From the NCBI GenBank assembly GCA_027067775.1, contig JAMOVK010000077.1, positions 1 to 38,633 on the forward strand: a stretch of DNA of 38,633 nucleotides, in the 5' to 3' direction. This stretch comes from Deltaproteobacteria bacterium. Lineage in GTDB: Bacteria; Desulfobacterota; Dissulfuribacteria; Dissulfuribacterales; QOAL01. Under the pieces are notes generated by a model. That model was not told where the DNA came from, made no database searches, and saw only the letters and a list, made by a program, of their open reading frames with translations. Each line of letters starts with the position of its first letter. Within the stretch, counting starts at the first letter, position 1. Shown in pieces: positions 25,615-33,523 of the stretch. Both the position numbers and the translations under genes were made by a program.

Positions 25615-27042
25615 TTAATTTCCAGCTCTTTTGCCCTCTGCTACTTTATTAAGGAACACTTTTGGCCACTCTTTTTGCCCAAGGGCATGGATATGGGTAT
25701 AGGTTGAAAACGTATTACGATACACAAATCCTTCGCTTTCTCCATCAAATCCAGTACCTCGAAGTACCTTGCAAGAGAACCCGCCTTTTCCTGTCTTCTT
25801 ATTCAAAACAGGTTTTGAATAGTGAAATTCATGGCCTTTTATTACTGCTCCCTTGTCGTAAAAAGGAGAATCTGAGTCGAATTTTAAGACTGTGTATCCA
25901 TGGCCAGCGGGTTTGCGTTTCATTTCAAAACAAAAAGGTGTGGCACCCACCATCTGATACCGTTTTTTTTCCCAGTCAATAGACTGGCCAAGATACATGA
26001 GTCCGCCGCATTCGGCATAGACCGGAAGGCCGTTTTGGATTTGTGTGAGCAGACTTTTTCTAAAGGACTCGTTTGCCATGAGGGCTTCTGCCTGGGTCTC
26101 TGGAAAACCTCCTCCAATATACAGGCCGTCTATTGGGGGAATAGAAGAGTCGGTCAACGCATTTAAAAATATGAGTTGGGCACCAAGAAGCTCGAGTGCT
26201 TCGAGATTTTCCGGATAATAAAATTGAAAGGCGCTATCCTTTATTATGCCAATTTTTAGGCCCTGATAGATACCCGGGTTTATGTTCAAAAGCTTCTCAA
26301 CGCTAGATATGCTTTTTGAGTGGGTTTTGTTTCTTGTCCCGAGACGGACTATGCGTTCAAGATCAACATGTTTTTCCGCAAGCTTGGCAAGTTCGTCAAC
26401 TGCCTCTGAGGGGGCAGAAAATTCGTCTGCAGGTGTTAGCCCCAGATGTCTCATGGGCAAAGGGTCCTTTTTGAGACGAGGGAAAAAACCCAAGACCGGC
26501 AGGTCTGTATAGGCTTCCACAGCTTCTGTAACTATCTTTCTGTGTCTTGGGCCTGAGATCCGGTTAAGTATTACTCCAATAAAATCTAGGCTGGGGTCAA
26601 ACCTCATGCAGCCCAGGACCGTGGCAGCTACTGTCCTGGTGGATTTGGTGCAGTCTACCACTAGAAGCACAGGACTATTTAACATTTTTGAAAGCTTTGC
26701 AGTGCTTGCCGAACCTTTGATATCCATTCCATCAAAAAGTCCCCGGTTACCTTCTACTATGGCGACATCTGCTTTTTTGGCCCTCAAGTTAAAAGACGCC
26801 CGTATGGTGGACTCATTCATTAAAAAAGGGTCAAGATTGTAACATTTGTTTCCAGATGCAGCTGCCAGCCAGGCTGCATCGATATAGTCAGGCCCTTTTT
26901 TAAAGCTGGTAATGTTCAATCCCCTGTTTTTCAGGGCGCGTGTTATGGAAAGACTCGCAATAGTTTTGCCAGAACCACCACTTAAGGCAGCAATAGTGAA
27001 GGTGGCCAATTTTTTATCTTTATTTTCTACGTTTTTCCTCAT
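25615..27042 (-). CDS. cbiA: Cobyrinate a,c-diamide synthase family amidotransferase (CbiA/CobB; possibly DsrN)
   Basis: 475 aa glutamine-dependent amidotransferase. N-terminal P-loop domain: IAALSGGSGKTIASLSI, FKKGPDYIDAAWL, VEGNRGLFDGMD. C-terminal glutaminase domain: IGGGFPE, the Cys nucleophile in YAECGGLMYLG and GHEFHYS. Canonical CbiA amidates cobyrinate in B12 synthesis. A homologue in sulfate reducers, DsrN, sits by dsr genes and is proposed to amidate siroheme for DsrAB. The location between a ferredoxin and dsrMKJOP, with no other cobalamin gene, favours DsrN; sequence motifs alone do not decide it. It starts 23 nt after the radical SAM gene, probably one transcript. Confidence 0.9.
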   Translation of the reverse strand: MRKNVENKDKKLATFTIAALSGGSGKTIASLSITRALKNRGLNITSFKKGPDYIDAAWLAAASGNKCYNLDPFLMNESTIRASFNLRAKKADVAIVEGNRGLFDGMDIKGSASTAKLSKMLNSPVLLVVDCTKSTRTVAATVLGCMRFDPSLDFIGVILNRISGPRHRKIVTEAVEAYTDLPVLGFFPRLKKDPLPMRHLGLTPADEFSAPSEAVDELAKLAEKHVDLERIVRLGTRNKTHSKSISSVEKLLNINPGIYQGLKIGIIKDSAFQFYYPENLEALELLGAQLIFLNALTDSSIPPIDGLYIGGGFPETQAEALMANESFRKSLLTQIQNGLPVYAECGGLMYLGQSIDWEKKRYQMVGATPFCFEMKRKPAGHGYTVLKFDSDSPFYDKGAVIKGHEFHYSKPVLNKKTGKGGFSCKVLRGTGFDGESEGFVYRNTFSTYTHIHALGQKEWPKVFLNKVAEGKRAGN

Positions 27043-27064
27043 GCTTGCTCGCTTTTGCCTCAGG

Positions 27065-28801
27065 TCAACAGGCCTGGTTCATTTCTTTTATTTGTTTTTC
27101 AATTTTCAGACATAGCTGTCTGTTTCCAAGGGTTTTTGCACAATTTAGGGCGTACTGGAGATTTTGAAGCGATGGCCTTCCTTTTGTAAAAAAGTGGATG
27201 GCCTCTTTAAGTTTGCCTAGATTCATGTAACTGACACCGATACAGCCGCACAGTTGTTCAGAGTGAGGAAAGTGTCTAAGGCCTTTTTGAATAATCTGGA
27301 TTGCCTCGAGATGCTCTCCCTTTTTTTGATACATTATTGCAAGACCGAGAAAGGCCCTGTGATCTGGAAACATTGTTAATGCCCTTTGAAAGAGTTTGAT
27401 AGCAGTTTCAGACTTGTTGGGAATCTGGCGTATCCTTGAATAGTCGCCAAAAGCAAAGGTCATGCCAAGTCTTGAAAGAAAGGCTGCATGGTACGGGGCT
27501 AGCTCGGGAGTGTTTTTTAGTTCCAAATTCATGGCAAAACTTGGCAGGCTGGAGTAAAAGGCTTTTCTCAGCGTCTTGCCATATTTTAATATCTTTTTTT
27601 GGTCGATTTTCGGGTCGGTTTCAAAGTACATGATGTCTTCTATTTTTTTGAGCCAGATGTCATCATCTTTTCCAAAGCGTTTTTTGAAGTCATCGTAAAG
27701 TCTTGTTCCTGGAAAGATGTCTAAAATATAAAATATGGCCCCTAAGGGACCTATCTTTTTTATCAGTTTTACCGATTCGTTTATGGTTTCCTTGTTTTCT
27801 CCAGGGCTTCCATAAATAAAATAGGCTCTAGGCATTATGCCGTAAGACTTTGTTAGCCTAAAAGCCCTGTGGATCTCCTTGTCTGTTATATTTTTGTTCA
27901 GAATCTTTCTAATCCTGGCTGAACCGCTTTCCACTCCATAACTGATTTGTATGCAGCCTGCCCTTCTCATCCAGTAAAGTATTTCTTCATCCACTATGTT
28001 AACTCTCGAGATGGCAGCCCATTCAATTGACAGATTTGCGTCTATGATCCCTTTGCAGATGGAGATAACCCTGTCTTTTTTTAGGGTAAAGGTGTCATCT
28101 GAAACAAAGAAGAAATTTTGCCCCTGTTTGTTTAGCCTTGCAAGTTGTGTAACAAAGTAGTTGCTGCTGTGAAAACGGACGGTTCTCCGCCAGATTTTTG
28201 GTGAGCCGCAAAAGGCACAGTTCCAGGGGCAGCCTCTTGATGAGATTACGTGCTGGAAGGAAAAATGCAGAGACGGATCAGGTAGGGTGTCAAGGTCCTG
28301 GATAAAGGGTCTTTCGGCCGTTTTTTGAGGCACTCCATGGCGCCTGAATGCAAGTCCGGCAATGGATTCAAGGTCTGAAAATCCTTTTGTTTCAATTGTC
28401 TGAACGAGTTCGGCCATGGTGTTTTCGCCTTCACCCATAACAATGGCGTCTATTTCCTGAAAGTTGGCCAAAAGATGTTGCCAGACAAAGGTGGCACCAG
28501 GTCCTCCAAAGATGACCGGCCTTTCAGGGCATATCTTTTTTGACAACCTGGCTATGTCTATTCCGCCCCATCTGTTTGCATGCAGTATAGAAATAGCCAC
28601 AATGTCTGGAGACAGCCGTCTAAGCTCCTGTTCCATGAGTCCTTGTTGATTTTGCATTGAAGACCAGTTGAGTATGGTACAGTCATGTCCAAGCTGGATA
28701 AGGGTAGAGGCAAGGTAATAAAGACCTATTGGTGGAATGCGGACATCATGATCCTGGATTCGGGGATCCAAACAATAGGGATTTACAAACACTATTTTCA
28801 C
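27065..28801 (-). CDS. B12-binding-type radical SAM protein with C-terminal TPR repeats
   Basis: 578 aa. Residues 1-145 look like the cobalamin-binding-type Rossmann domain (IVFVNPY, PPIGLYYLASTLIQLGHD, VIFGGPGATF, VMGEGENT) without a clear DxHxxG, so B12 may bind base-off or not be His-ligated. The radical SAM core follows with CPWNCAFC (Cys191, 195, 198), GVESGSARIRKILNK and YFIYGSPGENKETI. From ~residue 465 come TPR repeats (AIKLFQRALTMFPDHRAFLGLA, HLEAIQIIQKGLRHFPHS). Start is GTG 28801 behind AAGGAAGAGG. Substrate unknown; divergent to the dsr operon and upstream of the amidotransferase, so a role in cofactor or DsrC/Dsr maturation is possible. Confidence 0.88.
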   Translation of the reverse strand: MKIVFVNPYCLDPRIQDHDVRIPPIGLYYLASTLIQLGHDCTILNWSSMQNQQGLMEQELRRLSPDIVAISILHANRWGGIDIARLSKKICPERPVIFGGPGATFVWQHLLANFQEIDAIVMGEGENTMAELVQTIETKGFSDLESIAGLAFRRHGVPQKTAERPFIQDLDTLPDPSLHFSFQHVISSRGCPWNCAFCGSPKIWRRTVRFHSSNYFVTQLARLNKQGQNFFFVSDDTFTLKKDRVISICKGIIDANLSIEWAAISRVNIVDEEILYWMRRAGCIQISYGVESGSARIRKILNKNITDKEIHRAFRLTKSYGIMPRAYFIYGSPGENKETINESVKLIKKIGPLGAIFYILDIFPGTRLYDDFKKRFGKDDDIWLKKIEDIMYFETDPKIDQKKILKYGKTLRKAFYSSLPSFAMNLELKNTPELAPYHAAFLSRLGMTFAFGDYSRIRQIPNKSETAIKLFQRALTMFPDHRAFLGLAIMYQKKGEHLEAIQIIQKGLRHFPHSEQLCGCIGVSYMNLGKLKEAIHFFTKGRPSLQNLQYALNCAKTLGNRQLCLKIEKQIKEMNQAC

Positions 28802-28829
28802 GCTTTATCCTCTTCCTTTTGAGACGCAA

Positions 28830-28845
28830 ATGAAAAATTTTTCAT
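28830..28845. promoter_or_regulatory. 16-bp perfect palindrome, possible operator
   Basis: ATGAAAAATTTTTCAT, located just downstream of the weak promoter for the radical SAM gene. Its 14-bp core is TGAA-N6-TTCA, the same layout as the palindrome after the dsr promoter. Confidence 0.4.
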
Positions 28846-28872
28846 GCTAGATCACATTCACAGTACGTCCAA
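28844..28872 (-). promoter_or_regulatory. Weak candidate promoter for the radical SAM operon
   Basis: Minus strand TTGGAC (28872-28867), 17-nt spacer, TAGCAT (28849-28844). Boxes match consensus only partly; the spacing and position are right. Confidence 0.35.
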
Positions 28873-28928
28873 CTGCCTGGTTTTTCAAGATGAATTCCAA
28901 GTTGTCACAATGCGTTTGAATTAGTGAC

Positions 28929-28957
28929 TTGACACACAAGCTCTTTTTGTCTATAGA
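28929..28957 (+). promoter_or_regulatory. Sigma-70-type promoter of the rsbRD-like/dsrMKJOP operon
   Basis: TTGACA (28929-28934), 17-nt spacer, TATAGA (28952-28957; 5/6). A strong candidate giving a ~100-nt leader before the AAAGGAGG of the first gene. Confidence 0.75.
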
Positions 28958-28971
28958 TAGAAACTGTCGGC

Positions 28972-28985
28972 TGAATGGCCATTCA
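28972..28985. promoter_or_regulatory. 14-bp perfect palindrome downstream of the dsr promoter
   Basis: TGAATGGCCATTCA, starting about 8 nt after the predicted start site. TGAA-N6-TTCA layout as at 28831-28844. Possible repressor operator or leader hairpin. Confidence 0.45.
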
Positions 28986-29062
28986 TTAGATATTTATTGT
29001 CCGCTGGGGAGAAAGGCAAGAGGGTATACTTACCCTAGAATCTCTTTTCAAAGGAGGCATCT

Positions 29063-29638
29063 GTGGGGAGAAATTTGCATAAAGGGCTTAGGGAGATTCT
29101 GGTGCATAAAAAGGGCCCGATAGTTGAAAAGTGGAGGGAGCTGATCCACAAATCCTATCCCCCTGAAACGGCACAGTTCCTGAAAAGAGAAAAAGACAGA
29201 TTCTCAAATCCCATTGGCTCATCTATAGAAGATAGCATCTGGCCTCTTTTTGACCAGCTCATAGGAGAGGCTGATCCATCCACAACCAAAAAGCTCCTGG
29301 ACAACTTGGTAAGGGTAAGGGCAGTGCAGGACTTCACTCCTGCAAGTGCGGTACAGATAATTTTTGCTCTCAAGCAGATTGTCAGGAAAGAGGTACTACC
29401 TGCAGCTCAAAAAAAAGGCCTCTTAAGGGAGTACCTTGAATTTGAGTCGGAGATCGACAGGTTTGGACTCTTGGCTTTTGATGTCTTTATGGAGTGTCGC
29501 GAAAGGGTTTGGGAGATCAAGAGAAACGATCTTTTGAAGAGACCATATCTGCTGGCAGGTGGTATGTGTCCTTCCTATATGATGAAACGTGGCATCAAGC
29601 ACCTTGAAAAATTGAAAAAAGAGATAACCCAACATTAA
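29063..29638 (+). CDS. RsbRD N-terminal-domain protein of the dsr operon
   Basis: 191 aa, all-helical globin-like RsbRD N-terminal type (VHKKGPIVEKWRELIHKSYP, RFSNPIGSSIEDSIWPLFDQ, RVRAVQDFTPASAVQIIFAL, FDVFMECRERVWEIKRNDL). The C-terminal end has GGMCPSYMMKRG with the only non-motif Cys of note. Genes of this type commonly stand directly before dsrM in sulfate reducers; a sensory or assembly role is supposed but unproven. Start GTG 29063 behind AAAGGAGG. dsrM follows after 15 nt. Confidence 0.85.
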   Translation: MGRNLHKGLREILVHKKGPIVEKWRELIHKSYPPETAQFLKREKDRFSNPIGSSIEDSIWPLFDQLIGEADPSTTKKLLDNLVRVRAVQDFTPASAVQIIFALKQIVRKEVLPAAQKKGLLREYLEFESEIDRFGLLAFDVFMECRERVWEIKRNDLLKRPYLLAGGMCPSYMMKRGIKHLEKLKKEITQH

Positions 29639-29653
29639 TTTAGAGGAGTAGGT

Positions 29654-30649
29654 ATGGCAGCGCGTATATTGTTTCCACTAGCAGTAGTCTTGGCAATTGT
29701 GGCAGTGGCTCTTATAGGAGGGTCCATTCCCTTCTTGCAGCCCTTGTTTAGCGTGGCCCTGCTCTACGTTACCTTTGCCATTTTTATTTTTGGCTTTATG
29801 GCAAAGGTAATCAACTGGGCTAGGTCACCGGTGCCTTTTCGTATTCCTACCACGGCAGGTCAAGAGTACTCATTGCCATGGATCAAGTGGTCTAAGATAG
29901 AAAACCCCAGTACAACCGGTGGCGTCCTTATGAGAATGTTTTTTGAGGTGTTTCTCTTCCGTTCCCTCTTTAGAAACATGAGGACAGATCTACGTTCCGG
30001 TTGGCTTATCCACTCTCCAACCAAGTGGCTATGGTTGCTGGCTTTGGGTTTTCATTATTCATTCCTTATTATTGCTTTGCGGCACTTGCGTCTGTTTGTG
30101 CATCCCATTCCTGGTTTTGTGGAAACTCTGGATGCAGTTGACGGGATGTTCCAAATAGGTATTCCTCCGCTTTATCTTACTGATATAACCATTTTGCTGG
30201 CAGTATCCGGACTGCTTATTAGAAGACTTTTTCTGCCGAAGGTAAGGTTTATATCTCTTGCCGCAGACTATTTTCCACTTTTTCTAATATTGGCAATTGT
30301 GATAAGTGGACTTCTAATGAGGTTTGTCTTTAGGGTGGATATAACCGCAGTAAAGGCATTGGCTACAGGTATAGCAAGTTTCCATCCTGTAGTTCCCGAT
30401 GGAATAGGTGCCATCTTTTTTGTCCATCTAGCATTGGTATGCACTCTTATTGCATATTTCCCCTTTAGTAAGCTCATGCACATGGGTGGTGTTTTTATGA
30501 GTCCTACAAGGAACCTGGCCAATATTAGCAGAATGATTTATCACGAGAATCCTTGGAGACAACCGCCCAAGTTTCATTCTTATGAAGAGTATGAAGACAT
30601 GTACAGAGAGTATATGAAAGAAGCTGGACTACCACTTGAGAGAGAATAA
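29654..30649 (+). CDS. dsrM: DsrM, membrane cytochrome b subunit of DsrMKJOP
   Basis: 331 aa NarI-like di-heme b membrane subunit that exchanges electrons with menaquinone. Multiple TM segments: AARILFPLAVVLAIVAVAL, LFSVALLYVTFAIFIFGFM, WLLALGFHYSFLIIALRHLRL with likely heme His, ITILLAVSGLLI, FPLFLILAIVISGLLM, and AIFFVHLALVCTLIAYFPFSKLMHMG. Conserved start of the loop KVINWARSPVPFRIPTTAGQ is typical of DsrM. In the standard order M-K-J-O-P. Confidence 0.96.
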   Translation: MAARILFPLAVVLAIVAVALIGGSIPFLQPLFSVALLYVTFAIFIFGFMAKVINWARSPVPFRIPTTAGQEYSLPWIKWSKIENPSTTGGVLMRMFFEVFLFRSLFRNMRTDLRSGWLIHSPTKWLWLLALGFHYSFLIIALRHLRLFVHPIPGFVETLDAVDGMFQIGIPPLYLTDITILLAVSGLLIRRLFLPKVRFISLAADYFPLFLILAIVISGLLMRFVFRVDITAVKALATGIASFHPVVPDGIGAIFFVHLALVCTLIAYFPFSKLMHMGGVFMSPTRNLANISRMIYHENPWRQPPKFHSYEEYEDMYREYMKEAGLPLERE

Positions 30650-30667
30650 GTAAAAGGGAAAGGTATC

Positions 30668-32305
30668 ATGGCTAAAGAACTAACACCCCAAGAAATGTTG
30701 AGAATAGACCTTACTCCCCCGAACAAGGACTGGATGGATATCCCTACTGTTATAAAGCCGGGAATCTATTGTTATCCGGCTAAGCCTGAAAAGGTAGAGA
30801 TAGTTGGGATGCCTAATCCGCATGTTTGGAGTCCGCTGGATGATGACTGGGGTCTGCCAGAAGATTGGAAAGAAACCTTCCTCGAGGGAATGAGGGAGAG
30901 GCTCAATAAACATCGTTCTTTTAAGATTTTTATGGATATCTGTGTAAGATGTGGTGCCTGCGCTGATAAATGTCATTTCTTTTTAGGATCGGGAGATCCC
31001 AAAAACATGCCTGTTGCAAGGGCAGAGCTTATCCGGTCGGTTTACCGTGGTGAGTTTACTAAGGCGGGCAAGATACTTGGAAGGCTTGCAGGTGGCAGGA
31101 AGATCACGGAGGATGTTTTAAAGGAAATTTGGTACTACATGTTTCAGTGTACCGAATGTCGAAGATGTTCTCTTTTCTGTCCATATGGAATTGATACGGC
31201 AGAAGTAACCATTATTGGCCGCGAGCTCATCAATCTATTTGGTCTGAATATCAACTGGATCCAGGAGCCAGTTGCCAACTGTTACGAGACTGGCAATCAT
31301 TTAGGGCTTCTTCCCCATACCTTTAAGCAGAACATCGAGTTCATGTGTATGGATATAGAAGACTTTGTAGGTGTAACCATAGAGCCACCTTTTAACAAAA
31401 AGGGAGCAGAGATCTTGTTTGTTACTCCTTCTGGTGACGTTTTTGCTGATCCTGGAATTTATACCCTTATGGGGTATCTGCTCCTGTTTGAGCATATTGG
31501 GCTGGACTATACCTGGAGTACCTATGCCAGCGAGGGTGGAAACTTCGGTTTTTTTACATCCTTGGATATGGCCCAAAGGCTGAATGCCAAAATATATGCT
31601 GAGGCGAAAAGGCTTGGCGTTAAATGGATTCTGGGCGGTGAATGTGGCCATATGTGGCGTGTGGTGCACCAGTATATGAATACATTCAACGGGCCGCCTG
31701 AGTTTCTTGAGGAGCCTGTAAATCCACTGACCGGTACAAAATTCGAGAATGCAAAGTCTGCCAAGATGATCCACATTTCAGAGTTTACAGCCGACCTCAT
31801 AAAACACGGCAAATTGAAACTCAATCCAAAAAGAAACGACCATCTGAAGGTCACCTATCACGATTCCTGTAATCCATCTCGTGGTATGGGGATGTTTGAA
31901 GAACCTCGTTACATTATAAATAACGTCTGTAACAACTTTTATGAAATGCCGGAAAACACCATACGAGAACAGACATTTTGTTGCGGAAGTGGTGCTGGAC
32001 TGAATGCAGGCGAAAATATGGAGCTCAGGCTCAGGGGAGGTCTTCCCAGGGCAAACGCGGTTAAATACGTGCACGAGCGTTTTGGTGTAAACATGCTTTC
32101 GTGTGTTTGCGCCATTGATAGGGCCGTGCTTCCGGCTTCAATGGAGTACTGGGTGCCAGATGTCAATGTCTGTGGTGTGTCTGAACTGGTAGGAAATGCT
32201 TTAATAATGGAAGGAGAGCATGACCGGCCCACAGACCTGAGGGGTGAGGAAATACCTGGGTTTGCCAAGGCAGAAGGTGAGGAGGAGGTAACAGAAGATG
32301 TATGA
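30668..32305 (+). CDS. dsrK: DsrK, HdrD-like iron-sulfur catalytic subunit
   Basis: 545 aa cytoplasmic subunit resembling heterodisulfide reductase HdrD; thought to reduce the DsrC trisulfide. Two [4Fe-4S] ferredoxin motifs, CVRCGACADKC (92-102) and CTECRRCSLFC (161-171). The CCG-type sites for the special [4Fe-4S] cluster are at GGECGHMW, YHDSCNPSRGMG, TFCCGSGAGLNAGE and MLSCVCAIDRA. Length and motifs intact. Its stop overlaps the dsrJ start by 8 nt. Confidence 0.97.
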   Translation: MAKELTPQEMLRIDLTPPNKDWMDIPTVIKPGIYCYPAKPEKVEIVGMPNPHVWSPLDDDWGLPEDWKETFLEGMRERLNKHRSFKIFMDICVRCGACADKCHFFLGSGDPKNMPVARAELIRSVYRGEFTKAGKILGRLAGGRKITEDVLKEIWYYMFQCTECRRCSLFCPYGIDTAEVTIIGRELINLFGLNINWIQEPVANCYETGNHLGLLPHTFKQNIEFMCMDIEDFVGVTIEPPFNKKGAEILFVTPSGDVFADPGIYTLMGYLLLFEHIGLDYTWSTYASEGGNFGFFTSLDMAQRLNAKIYAEAKRLGVKWILGGECGHMWRVVHQYMNTFNGPPEFLEEPVNPLTGTKFENAKSAKMIHISEFTADLIKHGKLKLNPKRNDHLKVTYHDSCNPSRGMGMFEEPRYIINNVCNNFYEMPENTIREQTFCCGSGAGLNAGENMELRLRGGLPRANAVKYVHERFGVNMLSCVCAIDRAVLPASMEYWVPDVNVCGVSELVGNALIMEGEHDRPTDLRGEEIPGFAKAEGEEEVTEDV

Positions 32306-32696
32306 TTCAGGGAAGGTCATAATAGGTCTTGCAGTCTTTGCGTGTATCTTTTTGTTTCCCTTCCTGTACAATCGGGGTACTGCTGCGCCACAGCCAAAGC
32401 CAAGTTTAGATACACCAGCCATCAAGGCCCTTTCAGAAAAAAAGTGTGTCGAGAATACCAGGTTTATGATTACCACGCATATGCAGTTTCTGAATGACTG
32501 GCGTGACCAGGCCCTGAGAGAAGGAAACAGATGGTACGTCAACAGCGAAGGTAAAAAGGTCTGGATCAGTCTGCAGAATACATGCATAAAATGTCACTCA
32601 AACAAAAAAGAATTTTGCGACAAGTGTCATAACTATGCAGGTGTAGAACCCTATTGCTGGGATTGTCATTACGATCCAAATGGGAGCAAGCTATGA
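32298..32696 (+). CDS. dsrJ: DsrJ, periplasmic triheme cytochrome c
   Basis: 132 aa. N-terminal signal anchor (VIIGLAVFACIFLFPFLY), then three CxxCH heme sites close together: CIKCH (96-100), CDKCH (107-111), CWDCH (120-124). Cys50 in KKCVENTRFMITTHMQFL matches the conserved Cys proposed as an axial ligand of one heme (His/Cys) in this family. The heme groups lie on the periplasmic side with DsrO. Overlaps dsrK and, by 4 nt, dsrO (ATGA). Confidence 0.97.
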   Translation: MYDSGKVIIGLAVFACIFLFPFLYNRGTAAPQPKPSLDTPAIKALSEKKCVENTRFMITTHMQFLNDWRDQALREGNRWYVNSEGKKVWISLQNTCIKCHSNKKEFCDKCHNYAGVEPYCWDCHYDPNGSKL

Positions 32697-33511
32697 GCAT
32701 GGATAGAAGAAAATTTTTAAAGGCTGCCGGTCTCACTACTTTGGTGGGGCTTGGAGGAAAGGGTGTTTTTGAGCTGCTAAGGCCTGGAGCCGTAGAGGCT
32801 GAAATGGCCCATGAGTCTCATGGCCACGACAAGCACCATGAGCAAGAGGCGGGGCCAAAGGTTCGCTGGGCGATGCTGATAGATGTGATGGCCCTTAATA
32901 AAGAAAAAATAGAAAAGATTGTCCACACATGCCACTATTTACACAATGTACCTAACTGGGGCGATCCCAAGAATGAAATCAAATGGATCTGGGAGGACGA
33001 ATACGAGCATGTCTTCCCAGACAGTTACAATGAGTACAATCATATATTGGAAGGTCTGCCTTTTCTCCTTTTGTGTAACCACTGTGACAATCCTCCATGT
33101 GTAAGGGTTTGTCCGGTACAGGCCACCTTTAAAAGGCCAGACGGTTTGGTCGCCCAGGATTATCATCGCTGTATTGGGTGCCGTTTTTGCATGGCCGCCT
33201 GTCCTTACGGTTCAAGAAGCTTTAACTGGCTTGATCCAAGGGTTCAGTTGAAAAAGGAGATGGCCCATGGCAGAAAACTGAACAAGCAGTTTCCAACTAG
33301 AATGAGGGGCGTTGTAGAAAAATGCAACTTCTGTGTTGAGCGTCTGGCCGAGGGTAAGCAGCCTGGATGTGTGGAGGCAGTACCTGATGTGATGTTTTTC
33401 GGCAATCTGGCTGATCCAAACTCTAATGTCCGTAAGATTCTCAAGGAAAGAATATCATTACGGCGTAAGCTAGAGCTTGGGACAAAACCATCAGTCTTCT
33501 ATCTGATATAG
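32693..33511 (+). CDS. dsrO: DsrO, Tat-exported periplasmic iron-sulfur subunit
   Basis: 272 aa from ATG 32693 (the track start 32654 lies inside dsrJ; ATGA overlap and the twin-arginine signal MDRRKFLKAAG right after it decide the start). Ferredoxin-type motifs: CNHCDNPPCVRVCP, CIGCRFCMAACP and CNFCVERLAEGKQPGC. The first site common in related FeS proteins is incomplete, with only THTC-type HTCHYLHNVP left. A His-rich linker (HESHGHDKHHEQE) follows the signal. Works with DsrJ and DsrP. Confidence 0.95.
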   Translation: MSMDRRKFLKAAGLTTLVGLGGKGVFELLRPGAVEAEMAHESHGHDKHHEQEAGPKVRWAMLIDVMALNKEKIEKIVHTCHYLHNVPNWGDPKNEIKWIWEDEYEHVFPDSYNEYNHILEGLPFLLLCNHCDNPPCVRVCPVQATFKRPDGLVAQDYHRCIGCRFCMAACPYGSRSFNWLDPRVQLKKEMAHGRKLNKQFPTRMRGVVEKCNFCVERLAEGKQPGCVEAVPDVMFFGNLADPNSNVRKILKERISLRRKLELGTKPSVFYLI

Positions 33512-33523
33512 TGTGAGGGCATT

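Noticed and set aside
28830-28845. Rex or CRP/FNR operator
   Set aside because: The palindrome has TGAA-N6-TTCA, whereas Rex sites are TTGTGAA-N4-TTCACAA and CRP sites TGTGA-N6-TCACA; spacing or half-sites do not match.
32654-32692. Upstream start of dsrO given by the track
   Set aside because: It lies inside dsrJ heme-coding sequence; the Tat signal begins right after ATG 32693.
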